DNA from: Rhododendron vialii
Taxonomy: Eukaryota; Streptophyta; Magnoliopsida; Ericales; Ericaceae
Direction: 5' to 3'
DNA: 64,000 bases
NCBI RefSeq assembly: GCF_030253575.1
Contig: NC_080561.1
Location: forward strand, 11,518,001-11,582,000
Shown here in pieces: positions 33,154 to 43,800 of the stretch (the first letter of the stretch is position 1; each line of letters begins with the position of its first letter). The notes beneath the pieces were generated by a model. It worked only from the letters and a program-made list of their open reading frames with translations. It did not search any database and had not been told where the DNA came from. The translations under genes and the position numbers were made by a program.

Positions 33154-34350
33154 GCCTGAAAATTTCAGCGCGATACACAGATTTCAAGGGTCAACAATAC
33201 ACTTCAAAACAACAACCAGACACGAGATTTGGGTACAAATTCAACTCATCAACGCATAGAACAAGTAAGAAATCCCTACCTCAAGGGTTTTGAGCAAAAC
33301 CTGAACCTTTGACCAAGTCAACTGAGCTCCCACGAGGTCCGATCATGAATTTTCTTGGATATTCGGAAAGCCCGTGCTTCGTATAGCAACTTTAATCCTC
33401 GGACTTTGTCCCAAATCTTACTCTAAGAAGATGAAATTTAGGAGAGAAGTTGATAGAGAGGTGAGAGCTAGAGAGAGAGAGTGTCGGCCGAGAGAGAAAA
33501 AAAAGAATGGGGAGAAATCATTCTCCTGGGAATAATTGAGAAAGGGAGATGGGAAAAATTATCCCATGCTCTCACACCACAAACACATACATGCACCACT
33601 CACCTATTTACTTTTATGTCTTTCCACAAATACGTCATTCCGTAAATCCACACCGTCTGTCTCGACAAGTCATACGATTGCAAAAGAAAAATACGGCCTA
33701 AAGAAATACGGGTCTCTACACGGAGAATCAATAGAAGGGATAGTATTTGGAAGCAAAGCTGACGTTTTCTGCTTCCCTTGATTTCAAGAATTCAAGATTT
33801 GACTTCAGAGCTTCGGTAAATAACTCTGAAACTCGTTCGTGCAAGTATCTATAATCTGAATTGTATTGATACGTACAAACCACTCTCCTCGCCCTAATGA
33901 TTTCTCCCTCTTTCGTCGCCTTTGCCTCCTCTGGTTCTCCTTCTTCATGATCATTGGCTAGTATCGCGCGAAGGATCTCGATCAAGTCTTTCAAGCACCC
34001 GAAATTTACAAAAACCCTAATGTTACAAGCCAAGGTTAGGGGGTGGTTTTGGTGGAGCCAAACGGCTGCATCGTAAAACCCTTCTTTGTTGTGACTGCAG
34101 AGGTGAGATATAAGTTCGAGAGTGTTTACGGGGTCAGATTTCCAGGCATCTTTCAACCAAAAGGTCAGGGTTTTTTGTGGGGTTTTCTGGGTGAGGAGGA
34201 GGGACATAAGTTTTTCGAGTGGGAAGTCGGTAAGGGGTTTTCCGGCGACATTTAGAGGAATGGTTTCCCGTTGATGATTCGAGGGCGGAGTAATGGTGGT
34301 CCTACTAGCTGCATGAGTTTGTGCGGTGGGATTCTTTCTCTGTTTTGAGC

Positions 34351-34767
34351 AAGGGTCATCATCAGGCCGGGCCGGGCCGACCCAGCCCGTCAAGTTGCTG
34401 CCCAAGCCCGCCCACAGGCCGGGCCGGGCTACCTACCATAAATTGAAGCCTAAGCCCGGTCCACGAGCTAGCCAATTGGCGGGTTGGCGAGCCAAAAGCC
34501 GGGCGGGCTTAAATTTTTTTGGGCAAAACTAAACCAAGGGAAAAAAGAAATGATTTTGTGGGATTTTGGGCTTATAGGCAGGCCCGTTGGCAAGCTTTTG
34601 GGCGGATACCATGGGGCAGGCTCACACGAGCGGGCTGAGTAAAAATTCATAGGCTCGAGCCCGCTCATTACAAACTATGGGCCGGACTAGCCCGCTCGTT
34701 TTACGGGCTCGGGCCGGGTAAAAGCCCGGCGGGCTTTGGGCGGGTCGCGGGCTAAATGATGACCCTT
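34351..34767. mobile_element. hAT-type MITE, about 417 bp, GGGCC-rich
   Basis: Ends AAGGGTCATCAT and ATGATGACCCTT are inverted repeats; the arms are rich in GGGCCGGGC and GCCCGGC. Flanks share only GTTTTG, so an 8-bp target duplication is imperfect at best. It replaced or displaced the 5' end of the DUF2828 gene, whose reading frame runs into its left TIR. Confidence 0.75.
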
Positions 34768-35640
34768 AGTTTTGCGATTCACAGTTATAAATATAGATCG
34801 AAATGTTGGTTAGGCACCAAGGTTTTTCCCCTTTTCTTGGGCACCAAGATTTTTTTTTTCTTTTCTATTTTTAGCCAAATTAAAATAATTCTTGAGCACC
34901 AAGATGTTGCATCGATGGAGTAAATAATCAACTTGTTCCGATCTAGGATAACAAGCTCACGAGCTTGGTCAGAATTGCGATGCCCAGGTGGAATCTTGTG
35001 ATTGGTTGCAAATTTCTTGTTAGGTGAAATTAATGAAAGCGTGATAAAAATTAGTGATGTATAACAATCTTAAATACCATTTTCTAAAGTTTTTATTAAT
35101 TTGGAAGGATTTTTTTCTTTGAGAAAATCATATTCACAGAGGAGTCGTAAATAAGGTTTACAGCGCTTAATCTCGACCGTCCAAAAGTGTTTTGGATGAT
35201 TCGAATTAAAAATAATGTTAACGGTAATAGATCAGAATTATCGAAAACACTTTTAGACGGCTGAGATTGCGTGGAGCCATTTATGGCTCTCTCTTTTTCT
35301 TTACCTAGTCATTGTTTTTTGGCAATACATTTTCAATTGGTTATTCATTGCAAATACTATTTATTGTATTAATAACGTGCCTGTAGATATTATAACAGGG
35401 GAATTGATTTTGCTAATTCCCTTTTTGTTAATGTTACTCCCATTCTTTTACAATATAAATCATCTAATCAAGACACAAATGGGAGTGTCACTAACAAAAA
35501 GGAGAGTGACAAAATTACTCCCTTGTAACAGTTATGAAATGTGTTAATGGGAGTTTTACAATTGGCCGGTGGGAAATCAATTTTTTTGTTTCAATTGTGT
35601 TTGTTACAATTCGCTTTCTGTGAGGACTGGGGAGCAAAGT
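34768..35640. other. Intergenic, nothing recognised
   Basis: AT-rich. A weak inverted similarity between 35175-35235 and 35225-35285 (CCGTC.AAAAGTGTTTT) suggests a small fold-back, not pursued. Confidence 0.35.
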
Positions 35641-35965
35641 TGTCAATACCGTACCGGCCAGCATACCGTTTTCACTACTGGAATGGTACTTACCGGTACC
35701 GGACTGTATCCCGGTACCGTTCCGAATTTACCGCAATTAATATATATATATATATATATATATATCTACCATGTTGCATAATTTTAAGTATAAACATAAA
35801 CAAAATGTAAAAAAAAAAAAAAAAGAGAGAAAGGTAATTTTGTACCGGCCGGAACACCGAAAAATGTCCGAAACAGACCGGTATCGTCTGGTACATCCGG
35901 CATTGGCCGGTATTTCAACCGGAACGGAACTTGAGTTTTTGTGTTCCGTTTAAGTACGGAACGGA
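35641..35965. mobile_element. Short CCGGTAC-rich element with (TA)n centre
   Basis: Left part (ACCGTACCGGCC, CCGGTACCGG, CGGTACCGTTCCG) and right part (TTGTACCGGCCGG, AACCGGAACGGAAC) are related in inverted sense around a (TA)12 run near 35740-35765 and an A-rich tract. Same style as the 60231 hAT element, but ends not fixed. Confidence 0.45.
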
Positions 35966-36066
35966 TTTTACAAGGGGAGTGAAAGACTTTGAAAATTGAG
36001 AAAATACTTTAGGGAAGACTTTATAAACGGACAACTTCTTCCATGACATTACCAAGTCGATAGAAG

Positions 36067-36155
36067 TGGGGCTAACTCAATTAGTCAGTACACTTGCATT
36101 TTACTGTGAGGTCAGGAATTCGAGTCTCCCTACTTATGTGTGGGTATTTTTTCCT
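36067..36155 (+). mobile_element. tRNA-derived SINE fragment
   Basis: Contains an A-box-like CTAACTCAATTAGTCAG and a B-box-like GGAATTCGAGTCTCCC about 45 bp apart, the internal promoter of plant tRNA-derived SINEs. It has no tRNA-like folding over the full length and no poly(A), and is followed at once by a MITE. Confidence 0.45.
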
Positions 36156-36157
36156 TA

Positions 36158-36410
36158 GAGCATCCGCAATGTAATAATCAAAAGTGAATAATTAAAACCT
36201 ACCACGTCAGCTTTTTGATTATTCATTTAGATGGTTGCTAAAGTTAGCAATGTGAAGTCTCACATTATTACTTTTGATTATTCAAATGTCCAAATTTGAT
36301 TATTAGTTAGGAGGTTGCTAATTTTGATTATTACAATGTGAGCATTTTTTTAAGCACACATTGCTAACTCTAACAATCTTTTAATTTTAATTATTACATT
36401 GTGAATTCTC
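36158..36410. mobile_element. PIF/Harbinger-type MITE, 253 bp, TSD TTA
   Basis: Starts GAGCATCCGCAATG and ends CATTGTGAATTCTC with TTA on both flanks (36155-36157 and 36411-36413). Same family as 3409-4160; shares TTGCTAAAGTTAGCAATG and AAGTCTCACATT. Confidence 0.85.
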
Positions 36411-36413
36411 TTA

Positions 36414-37008
36414 GAGGATTTTTCCTTTCTTTTTTTATTTCTACCCAACGATGGGCTTATTTCTTATATCGATTGAAAAAAAAAAAAAAAAGCAAGTCGA
36501 TAGACCTGAATCGAAACTTTCAGAAACTATAACCACCAAAGTCAGCGTTCTACTTTCTCTTCTCTTATTTTATTGGGTGAAAATTCTACTCTTTCAATAG
36601 AGTATTAGGTTTAACGATTGAAAAAAAAAAAAATAGAGATTATATTGTACACAGAGCTTCGGTGCATCCAAATGGTCCTCTGCTAAAAAAATTCGACACG
36701 TCACTTGGCAGTGGCCATGCCTTGTTCGTTTTGGGATATCAAAACCCTTAGATATGGTCTGTAATAAATTTTTTCTATTTATATCTCTCTATTAATTATT
36801 TTCAAAAATTTCTCTTAAAATCCAAACAGAACAGGATTCCACAATTGACTTTATGTAAGCTATAAGAGAAAGCACAATAGACTCTATACTTCTATTTTTT
36901 AAACCACTTAACTAATTAGTGTCAAACGTCATGCGTCACACGAAATTAAGCGTTCGGTATTCCTGTTTGTATTTAAGAACTTTGGTTGGGCTTAGGGAAC
37001 CAGCTTTG
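36414..37008. other. Intergenic, nothing recognised
   Basis: AT-rich with A-runs at 36478-36492 and 36620-36633. No gene or defined element. Confidence 0.35.
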
Positions 37009-37372
37009 CTATGAGCGGGGACACTCCGCAGGGACAATTCGCAGGGACACACACGTTTGGTCCAATTTGGATCCTGAAAAAATTTAAAAAAATATTCATA
37101 AATTTTTGAATATTATTTTATGGGGCCCTGTAAAAAATCAGCTCCAGTGGATAACGGTAAGTATTACTTTTGGATAAGTAGGGGCGAATTGACAGTTTCG
37201 CCCCTACTTATCCAAAAGTAATACTTACCGTCGTTACCGATATCCACTGGAGCTGATTTTTTACAGGACCCCATAAAATAATATTCAAAAATTTATGGAT
37301 ATTTTTTTAGATTTTTTCGGGATCCAAATGGGGCCAAACGCGTTTGTCCCTGCAGATTGTCCCTGCTCATAG
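37009..37372. mobile_element. Fold-back element, 364 bp, near-perfect hairpin
   Basis: CTATGAGC at the left end and GCTCATAG at the right are the tips of one continuous inverted repeat with arms of about 165-175 bp. Matching blocks include GGATCC, AATATTATTTTATGGGG, AATCAGCTCCAGTGGAT and AAGTATTACTTTTGGATAAG. The arms are close to identical near the centre (37195), where GGGGCGAA and TTCGCCCC face each other. Non-coding. Confidence 0.88.
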
Positions 37373-37660
37373 TTTTTTGGGGGAACAAATGGTATGCTCC
37401 ACCAACTAAAATAAGTACTATGTAGTTATTATTTTTTAAATTAAATATAATGTATTATGAAAGAATAACATGCCTCGTAAAACAAAAAATAAGAACCTTA
37501 ACGGGACACGAACCTGAAGAGTAAAAACACCACCCCATATCTTTATTATTTATGATCAATTTAGGGCCCCAGATAAGGGCCACCCCTGTTATTACCAACA
37601 CAAAGTAAAGCGTAGGTGGAAAACCACGTAAATATTAAGACATGCGCAAATGCCAATATG
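37373..37660. other. Region downstream of the LEA-like exon
   Basis: 3' flank on the minus strand; nothing else recognised. Confidence 0.35.
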
Positions 37661-38008
37661 CTAGGTTTTCGTAAGAGTCACAGGGTTGCACGGAAACAAA
37701 ACATCAGCTTCTGGTTTCTGATCAACTCCATCGGTGTTCCTCAGCCAATGACTCTCAACAAACGATGCCGCACCGTCTGGAACATCGTCCATGACCCGCT
37801 CATGACCCGTTGGGTAGTATATCCCCGTGCGAGGATGTGGGACCCATCTCGATGGACCGCCGGTGTGGCCACCCTTGGTAGAGTAGTGTTCCTTGTGTTT
37901 CTCAGATGTCGGAATTTTTTGGGCCAGCTCGCTCATGCATCGCTCTACTTGCTTCGGTGCCCTGCATGTACTAAAATCCTCCCTATTACCGACATTTAGG
38001 GCTTCCAT
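37661..38008 (-). CDS. LEA-like protein, probable 3' exon or relic
   Basis: An open frame of up to 115 residues. The core SRWVPHPRTGIYYPTGHE followed by VMDDVPDGAASF and HWLRNTDGVD resembles small plant late-embryogenesis-abundant/drought-induced proteins with a W-x-P-x-P-x-T-G-x-Y-x-P motif; such proteins are hydrophilic stress protectants. A TACATGCAG just before APKQVERCMSEL could be a splice acceptor, and a partial paralogue at 38770-38840 has the same TACATGCAG at that point. The coding part may therefore start near 37969 with an upstream exon not found, and the ATG at 38008 may be accidental. No clear stop or frameshift breaks the frame. Identity moderate, gene status uncertain. Confidence 0.45.
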   Translation of the reverse strand: MEALNVGNREDFSTCRAPKQVERCMSELAQKIPTSEKHKEHYSTKGGHTGGPSRWVPHPRTGIYYPTGHERVMDDVPDGAASFVESHWLRNTDGVDQKPEADVLFPCNPVTLTKT

Positions 38009-38244
38009 TTAATCAGCAGAAAACAACTCAACTAGTAGATGTGCAATGTCGGCCCTGAGTTAAAGTTCGAGGTGTCGTTGCTTTAGGTGTCCAAAACTTA
38101 ATAGGGAAAATGATGGCCAAGGACGTGTTTTGATATTTAATACACGCTAAGGACATTTTCAGCATTAACAAATGTTCTTAGCTTGTCCTTGAGGGGTATT
38201 AATTATCAAAACACATCCTGAGCCGTCATTTTCCCAACTTAATA

Positions 38245-38495
38245 CTCCATCCGTCTCAATTCATTTGTCCCATTTGGAAAATATGACTTTTTTAAGAAAT
38301 AAAATCATTGTACCTATAAATGCTCAACTTTCCAAAAGTTGCCCACCTAACTTTTGAAAAAGATTACTTTAATTCAAATACTAAGGGACAAAAGGAGAAT
38401 TTCATAGCTTTTGATCCCTTAGTCTTTCAAAGTGAGCAAACATATTGGGATAAGTAAAAGTTATAAAGTAGACAAACAAATTGGGATAGAGGAAG
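38245..38495. mobile_element. Stowaway-type MITE, 251 bp, TSD TA
   Basis: CTCCATCCGTCTCAATTCA at the left and TTGGGATAGAGGAAG at the right are the usual Stowaway ends with some decay, flanked by TA at 38243-38244 and 38496-38497. Confidence 0.85.
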
Positions 38496-38769
38496 TATTT
38501 TTTAGGAGCCTATTAATTTTATCTTGATATCCATTGTAAAAGGTCGAAAAAGATTGTACAAAATTGATTATTTCCATTTCATGCAGTTATTTCCTGATTA
38601 GGAAAAAGTTTTCCGAAATTGAAATTGATTACGCCTTGCAATTATTCGACTAGTATGTCACAAGAACGGCCCCGATCTTATCAAATTTTTTTTTTTTTAT
38701 CATTCGCTAAACCTAACCTACTCTATCTTTTAAGTTTAGAGAATTACTCCTTTTGTTTATCAGCCGTTT

Positions 38770-38840
38770 GATTTTTGGCGGCCAACTTGCTCATGGAGCG
38801 CTCAACTTGCTTCGGTATCCTGCATGTACGAAAACATCAG
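38770..38840 (-). pseudogene. Partial duplicate of the LEA-like exon start
   Basis: The minus strand reads TACATGCAG then a frame giving PKQVERSMSKLAAKN, matching PKQVERCMSELAQK at 37.9 kb. The similarity stops after about 70 bp. Relic of a tandem duplication. Confidence 0.65.
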
Positions 38841-39004
38841 GGCTTAGGTTTGTGTTTTGCTCTGCTCTCGCTCGTATTTTTGTTGCCTTTCGTTTGGGAA
38901 CTGTAATGAGCTTCATCGTGATCATTTTCTAGTTAAAAATCTAAACAACTCACTAAAAAGCATGCAAATTTAATTACCTCCTTAAAATATGCGACAATAA
39001 TTTG

Positions 39005-39428
39005 CGTATATGGTTGCAAACAAGCCGAGCTTTGTCGAGCTCAAGCTTGGCTCGTTTAGTAAACGAGCCAAAAACTTGAACTCGAGCCTAAATAAACCGA
39101 ACTTAGTCATTTACTAAAACGAGCCTCTTTAATCGAGCTGAGTCGTCCTTAACGAGCCAAGCATTTTTCGAACGAATGAAACTCTACTCGGCTCGTTTAG
39201 TAGACGAGCCGAGCCAAGTTTGCGAACTGCTCAGTTCATTTGTAGCCTCATTTGCAAAGTCACTGGAAATCATCATAACCAATATTTCTGGACGATTTTT
39301 CAAACAAGCCAAACTCTACTCGGCTCGTTTAGTAGACGAGCCGAGCCAAGTTTGCGAGCTGCTCGGTTCATTTGTAGCTCCATTTGCAAAGTCACTGGAA
39401 ATCATCATAACCAATAATTCTGGACGAT
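39005..39428. repeat. GGCTCG-rich repeat with 132-bp tandem duplication
   Basis: At 39050-39070 lies a palindrome GGCTCGTTTA-G-TAAACGAGCC. A 132-bp unit starting ACTCTACTCGGCTCG at 39181 is repeated from 39313 with high identity, ending AATTCTGGACGATAT. Each unit contains the hairpin CTCGTTTAGTAGACGAG. A MITE-like sequence that has duplicated in place. Confidence 0.85.
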
Positions 39429-40852
39429 ATATATATATATGCATGGCAAGGCTACTGTGTTACCTCCTAATTAGTAGCATTGACATCCTTGCTTCCTTGA
39501 ACCCAAATCTTTCCATGGCTTCTTCAAATGGTGGGAAAAAGATACCGATCGAGTCTGGCGTTGGTTTGCTTTGCTTTCTGAGATTTAAGGTTTCGATCGA
39601 CCTCTTTTTATACTTGCAGAAAATGAGAATAGTATTTAGGGAACTGTCATATAGTGTACTGTACTGATCAGGGAAGAATAAATTCTCTCGTTCAAATTTC
39701 TGGTGTAGGGTACGGATTAAAGAATAAAGAACTTTTAAAAGTTAAAGTGGAATACAAAAAAACCTCTCTTGTTCCTTTTCTGGAATCATGGTTCCAAAAA
39801 TCTGCGGTCTCAGCTATAGATACCCACCATTCAGGGATTGAATTGAAGAAAGAAAAAGTGAAAGGGAATTGATTTTCGCGTTCCGCTTTTATCCGAATGC
39901 ACTACTTTTTTTCCGTTTTGTAGTGATGTGAAATTACGCGATTACCCTTCTCGTGGGTGAAGGAAAAATGCATGAAGGATAATTTTGTAATTCTATGTAT
40001 ATAAAGACTGAAAAATGGAGTGCAGTTGGATCAAAAGGAGGTGTGAAAATCAATTTTCAAAAAAAAAGGATGTTATTTTGGGGTTCATGTGTTTTTTTTA
40101 GTACTAACGCAACGCGTAGAGTTGGGTTTAAAATGGTACGCGGCAATCTGACTTACTATTGCTTTTTTGTGTGAATCCAATCCCTTTTGTGGTGGTGTCA
40201 TGCAATCAACAGAAGACAGTGTGGGCTCACGGAAGCCAACCGTCCAAAATCTTAGGGCCACGAGGCGTTATGTCCGGTTGTTATTTTCAGAGTTTCGAAA
40301 TTAGTTGAGATGCGCGTTAATTGATCCCGTCATCCAATTATAGACAACTTTTTGTTGCTCAAAAATATCAAGTTGTTTTTACTAACTTATAAATTATAGA
40401 TGGTATATGGGTGGACGAAAGAAAAAAATAGAGGAAATAGATAGGGATAGAGGAGAAAATGAAGAGGAAGAAGTTATTGATTAGCGTAAACAACGTTACA
40501 AAATGCAATAACTTGTAATTCAAAATTTTTATAGTCAGAAACGCCCCCTTTTAGCACGGTTCACTGCCACTCATTAACAAATGTCAAAGTATCGTAATTA
40601 CCAGAAAGAATGAAAGAAAAACGAAAACAGCTTACCTTACATAGTTCGCGTGATCGTAACCGTTCAAAATGATTTCAAATTTCAATGGATCATATTCGGT
40701 GAAGTATCCGTAAACAACTGGATGAACGGTCGTGATTGAACGGTAGAGGGGCCGGGTCTAGAAAAAGAACAAAGACGGGTTCATTTGAACGTTCTGGGCA
40801 ATTCTCAAACCCTCCTGCAACTTTCCCGCGCCCTTGGCTCTCGACTCTGCCC
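39429..40852. other. Intergenic and ERV1 upstream region
   Basis: 39515-39590 contains a short open stretch starting MASSNGGKKIPIES of unknown nature, with no partner exon found. The 300 bp before the ERV1 start form its promoter and leader; no core element was identified with confidence. Confidence 0.35.
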
Positions 40853-43800
40853 ATGTCTGAGAATCCATTTCAGGCCATCTTTCTAAACTTGGAGAAAATC
40901 TCGCATGGCGTTCAAACCCTTTTGTCCCAGTTCGCCGGGCTTTCCAATCACCAATCATCACCACCCACGAATGGACGGCGGCCTCTCTTTTCTCTCGCGT
41001 CATCCTTCAATCCAAACCCATTGAACGCAAGTAGTAACTCCAGTGTTCTCTTACCGAAAGAGCTCACCAACGAGGTATCATCAGTTCTCTCCTCACCCTC
41101 GAGATATAGTAATTGGGTTAATTTGAAAATCTCGTGATTTTGTGTTTCTGGCAATTGGGTTTACAGAGGGAATGAGATTAAGCCCAGCTTCTGTTTGACA
41201 GAAGTCTTGAATGGAGACTATGAGTCTCTGACATTTTTATTAAAGGTGTCAAACGGGCAGGGCTTGCACGGGCACAGTCTCAGACGGGCATGGCACGAAC
41301 CTAGGTCAAGTACGGCACGACATGATTTTAGACGAGCACGGGACATGGCACAACAAATACTAAGTTGTTAGTTGTTCACAATCTTCTTTTTCCCTACAAA
41401 ACTTGGTTGGAGATGGGCCTGCACGGGCACAACATGATTAAGTTAACGATCCAGCACGGCACGACATGATTAAGTAAACGGGCTGGCACCAGACTAAATG
41501 GCCGGTACGACCCGTTTGACACCTCTAATTTTAATTATGGCCTACGGGCTATATTTCCGTTTGGCTATGAATACGTAAATTGTGTTCTTTTATATTCCGA
41601 AGTACCAAAAATATAAAAATAATAATAATGCGTTCTTTTTCTGGTTGAAATTAGGCCATAGGGAGAACTTTATCAGCTTCCTAGTGTGTGCGTGCCAAAA
41701 CTGGTACAATCTATTCTCGGTTGATTTTCCCTAACAAGGTTCTCGTCCAGTCAATCCTCTTGGTCCATTGTAGGCTCCAGGTGGGTCCACAATGGTAATT
41801 CAAACTGTTCATATCAATGCAGAGAGTTATGATCCTTCCAAAAAATTAGCTTGTCCGGACATCCATAGTTATCACGTTCAAACTTCTACGGTTTCTCGTC
41901 TTCCACAAATATGAACATCTTTGAATTTGGTTAAGGCCGTTGACTTATTAAAATTAAATACATACCAGCTGTAGAAAATTTCTCACAAGGGGGAATACTC
42001 TCTGAATATGTAGGAGTTATTCTTTGAGTCTCTTACCCCTGCCATCATTACCACTAGTATGAAAAAATCCCTAATTCTCCACAATTCCTTCGACTTTTCT
42101 ATTTTTATGTATTCTAAACAACTTGTGTTTTTTCTGATACAAACTAAGAAAGCATTTTCGTTTTGTCTCTTGTTTGTTCTTTCCTCAGGGAAAATCTGCT
42201 ACACCTGTAACTAAAGAAGAGCTTGGCAGGGCCACCTGGATTTTTCTCCACACTCTTGCTGCCCAGGTCTTCTCATTGCATTTCCTAGGCTGTTTTGTTA
42301 AGTTTTACTGATTAGGCTAGCTTTGACTCCTCTGTGTAAGTTCCTGTGCATGATGCATCCATAGAGGTGTTGGAGTCCTTGTGGCCTCTAAGCTTCCTTT
42401 TACAAAGCTGGAATTATTGGTTTGCATATACATACATAACTTCTCTCAGTCTTCATTGTGCATATGTTCATTTTTACAGTATCCGGATAAGCCAACTAGG
42501 CAGCAACAGAAGGATGTAAAAGACCTGGTACGCTAGTTGAATGACTCAAATTTGCCAATTTCAATATTGAATTTTATAGGTGTTATAACTTTCTAAGATC
42601 CTAAAATTTTTATTCCACGATAAATTCCATTGTATGCAATCATATTCAAAGTCAAGTTGTTCTTATTGTCCATCATGGTTATTAACATTGTCGAATTTGG
42701 TATGCAGATGGATATATTATCTCGAATGTACCCTTGCAAGGAATGTGCAGATCACTTTAAAGAAATTTTGAGGTTAGCATCAACGCACACGCTATTGGTA
42801 ATGGTTATTATGTGAAACTCAGATTTCATGTAAGAGGCCAGTATAAATCTAAAATTGGATCCATGTCTAACAAGGCATCCTTTCCCGTTTAGGCCAACTT
42901 CTTCACAGAGGGCTATAAGGTGAATAGTTTTACGGTTTTACCTAATGCCTAGCAAGTGACAACAGGAATCTCGAGCATCCAATGGAAAGGTTCTCATTGT
43001 GTTTCTAGTAACTAAACTTAAATCATGGCCATGTTATGCCCATGTAATAAATTTTTGCATGTTGTCTCTGTGCCCCTCTCGTTCAGGCACAGCTTCGATG
43101 CATTTTTCAGCCCTCGATTGTAAAATGACTTTTGGTGCACGTACCACCGTATTAGAATTTTAGTTCGATGGTGACAATACCCATTTTTACTATGGTGGCT
43201 ACATTTTCGTGGATGGCTTCATTTACGATGATTATTTGCAACCTTGCAACTGCCGTGTAAAAATGTCGACAGGACCAAGCTATCTCCACTGGTCCGAAAT
43301 CATATGAATTTGATAGAAAAAGATTGAAGTGTATGTCAATGAGATAATGAAAGACATGATTTTGTGCATTATCTTGATTCTTGACTTGGTCTGTTTTCTT
43401 TAACTTTTTCATGGATTTTGCCCAAAAGGAGAAGCAGGACTTATGGCTTTAGACAAGCGTATGCATATCTTACAACTTTAGACAAGCATAAATTCGTTTA
43501 CATGATAGATAAAAGACAAACAACTTTTTTGACGTTTTGCATGTCTAGGATCATGTGATCACTTCAAGGAACATGTCGTTCAAATTTCTTCGTCAATTTG
43601 GGTGGTCTCCATTTTGTCTATAATACTAAGGTGTATGAAATGGTGTTTTTTTTTTCTTTACTTGGGGGGAAAAGAACACTTTTTTTTTTTTGATAGGCGA
43701 AAAAAAGAACACTTTTTGGTTCTTCAGCTGCAAAGAAAAAGTAGATTGAAGAAAATGCCAACTAAAATGGAATCATCCAATAACTTTCTGTGATAACTTT

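Larger units (their letters stand above)
31310..33720 (-). mobile_element. Solo LTR, 2,411 bp, TSD CGGAG, inside the DUF2828 gene
   Basis: Begins TGTCACGCCCTCGC and ends GGGTCTCTACA, with perfect 5-bp duplications CGGAG at 31305-31309 and 33721-33725. The host gene's coding sequence continues directly across the duplicated site. Orientation is assigned as minus because the 31310 end is the reverse complement of the 3' end of the solo LTR at 17764-19446. It contains an internal tandem repeat at 32585-32765 and palindrome pairs at 33053-33153. No internal retroelement genes, so it is a solo LTR, probably Ty3/gypsy. Confidence 0.92.
30239..34350 (-). pseudogene. DUF2828 (vWA-like) protein pseudogene, split by a solo LTR
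   Basis: On the minus strand, 34350-33726 gives the N-terminal part: FWLKDAWKSDPVNTLELI, NKEGFYDAAVWLHQNHP, FGCLKDLIEIL, YLHERVSELF. After the inserted LTR, 31304-30239 gives the rest: AHYAYRVRERLRKEVLVPLRK, NPWRSKTFTFSEHP, FGKVFDRILQAWM, LSKDQMVKSVLVFSEREFDE, SLPEIAFCSLRD, ending KELDLVVLD. This is the order of the plant DUF2828 (TROVE/vWA-like) family. Damage: a frameshift just before the LTR, a TAG before KIEEAHYAY, frameshifts at the metal-site region and after EFDEG, and a TAG after RDCITC. In the downstream frame the expected DxSxS metal site reads HTSES, so the first Asp is lost. The true N-terminus is missing. Function of the family is poorly known. Confidence 0.88.

Noticed and set aside
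36067..36155. tRNA gene
   Set aside because: Only the internal promoter boxes resemble a tRNA; the cloverleaf cannot be completed.
39176..39667. 163-codon frame
   Set aside because: Its first half is the translation of a 132-bp tandem duplication of a MITE-like repeat.
40736..40852. Upstream in-frame ATG for ERV1
   Set aside because: The added 39 residues have no counterpart in Erv1; the ATG at 40853 aligns with the known start.
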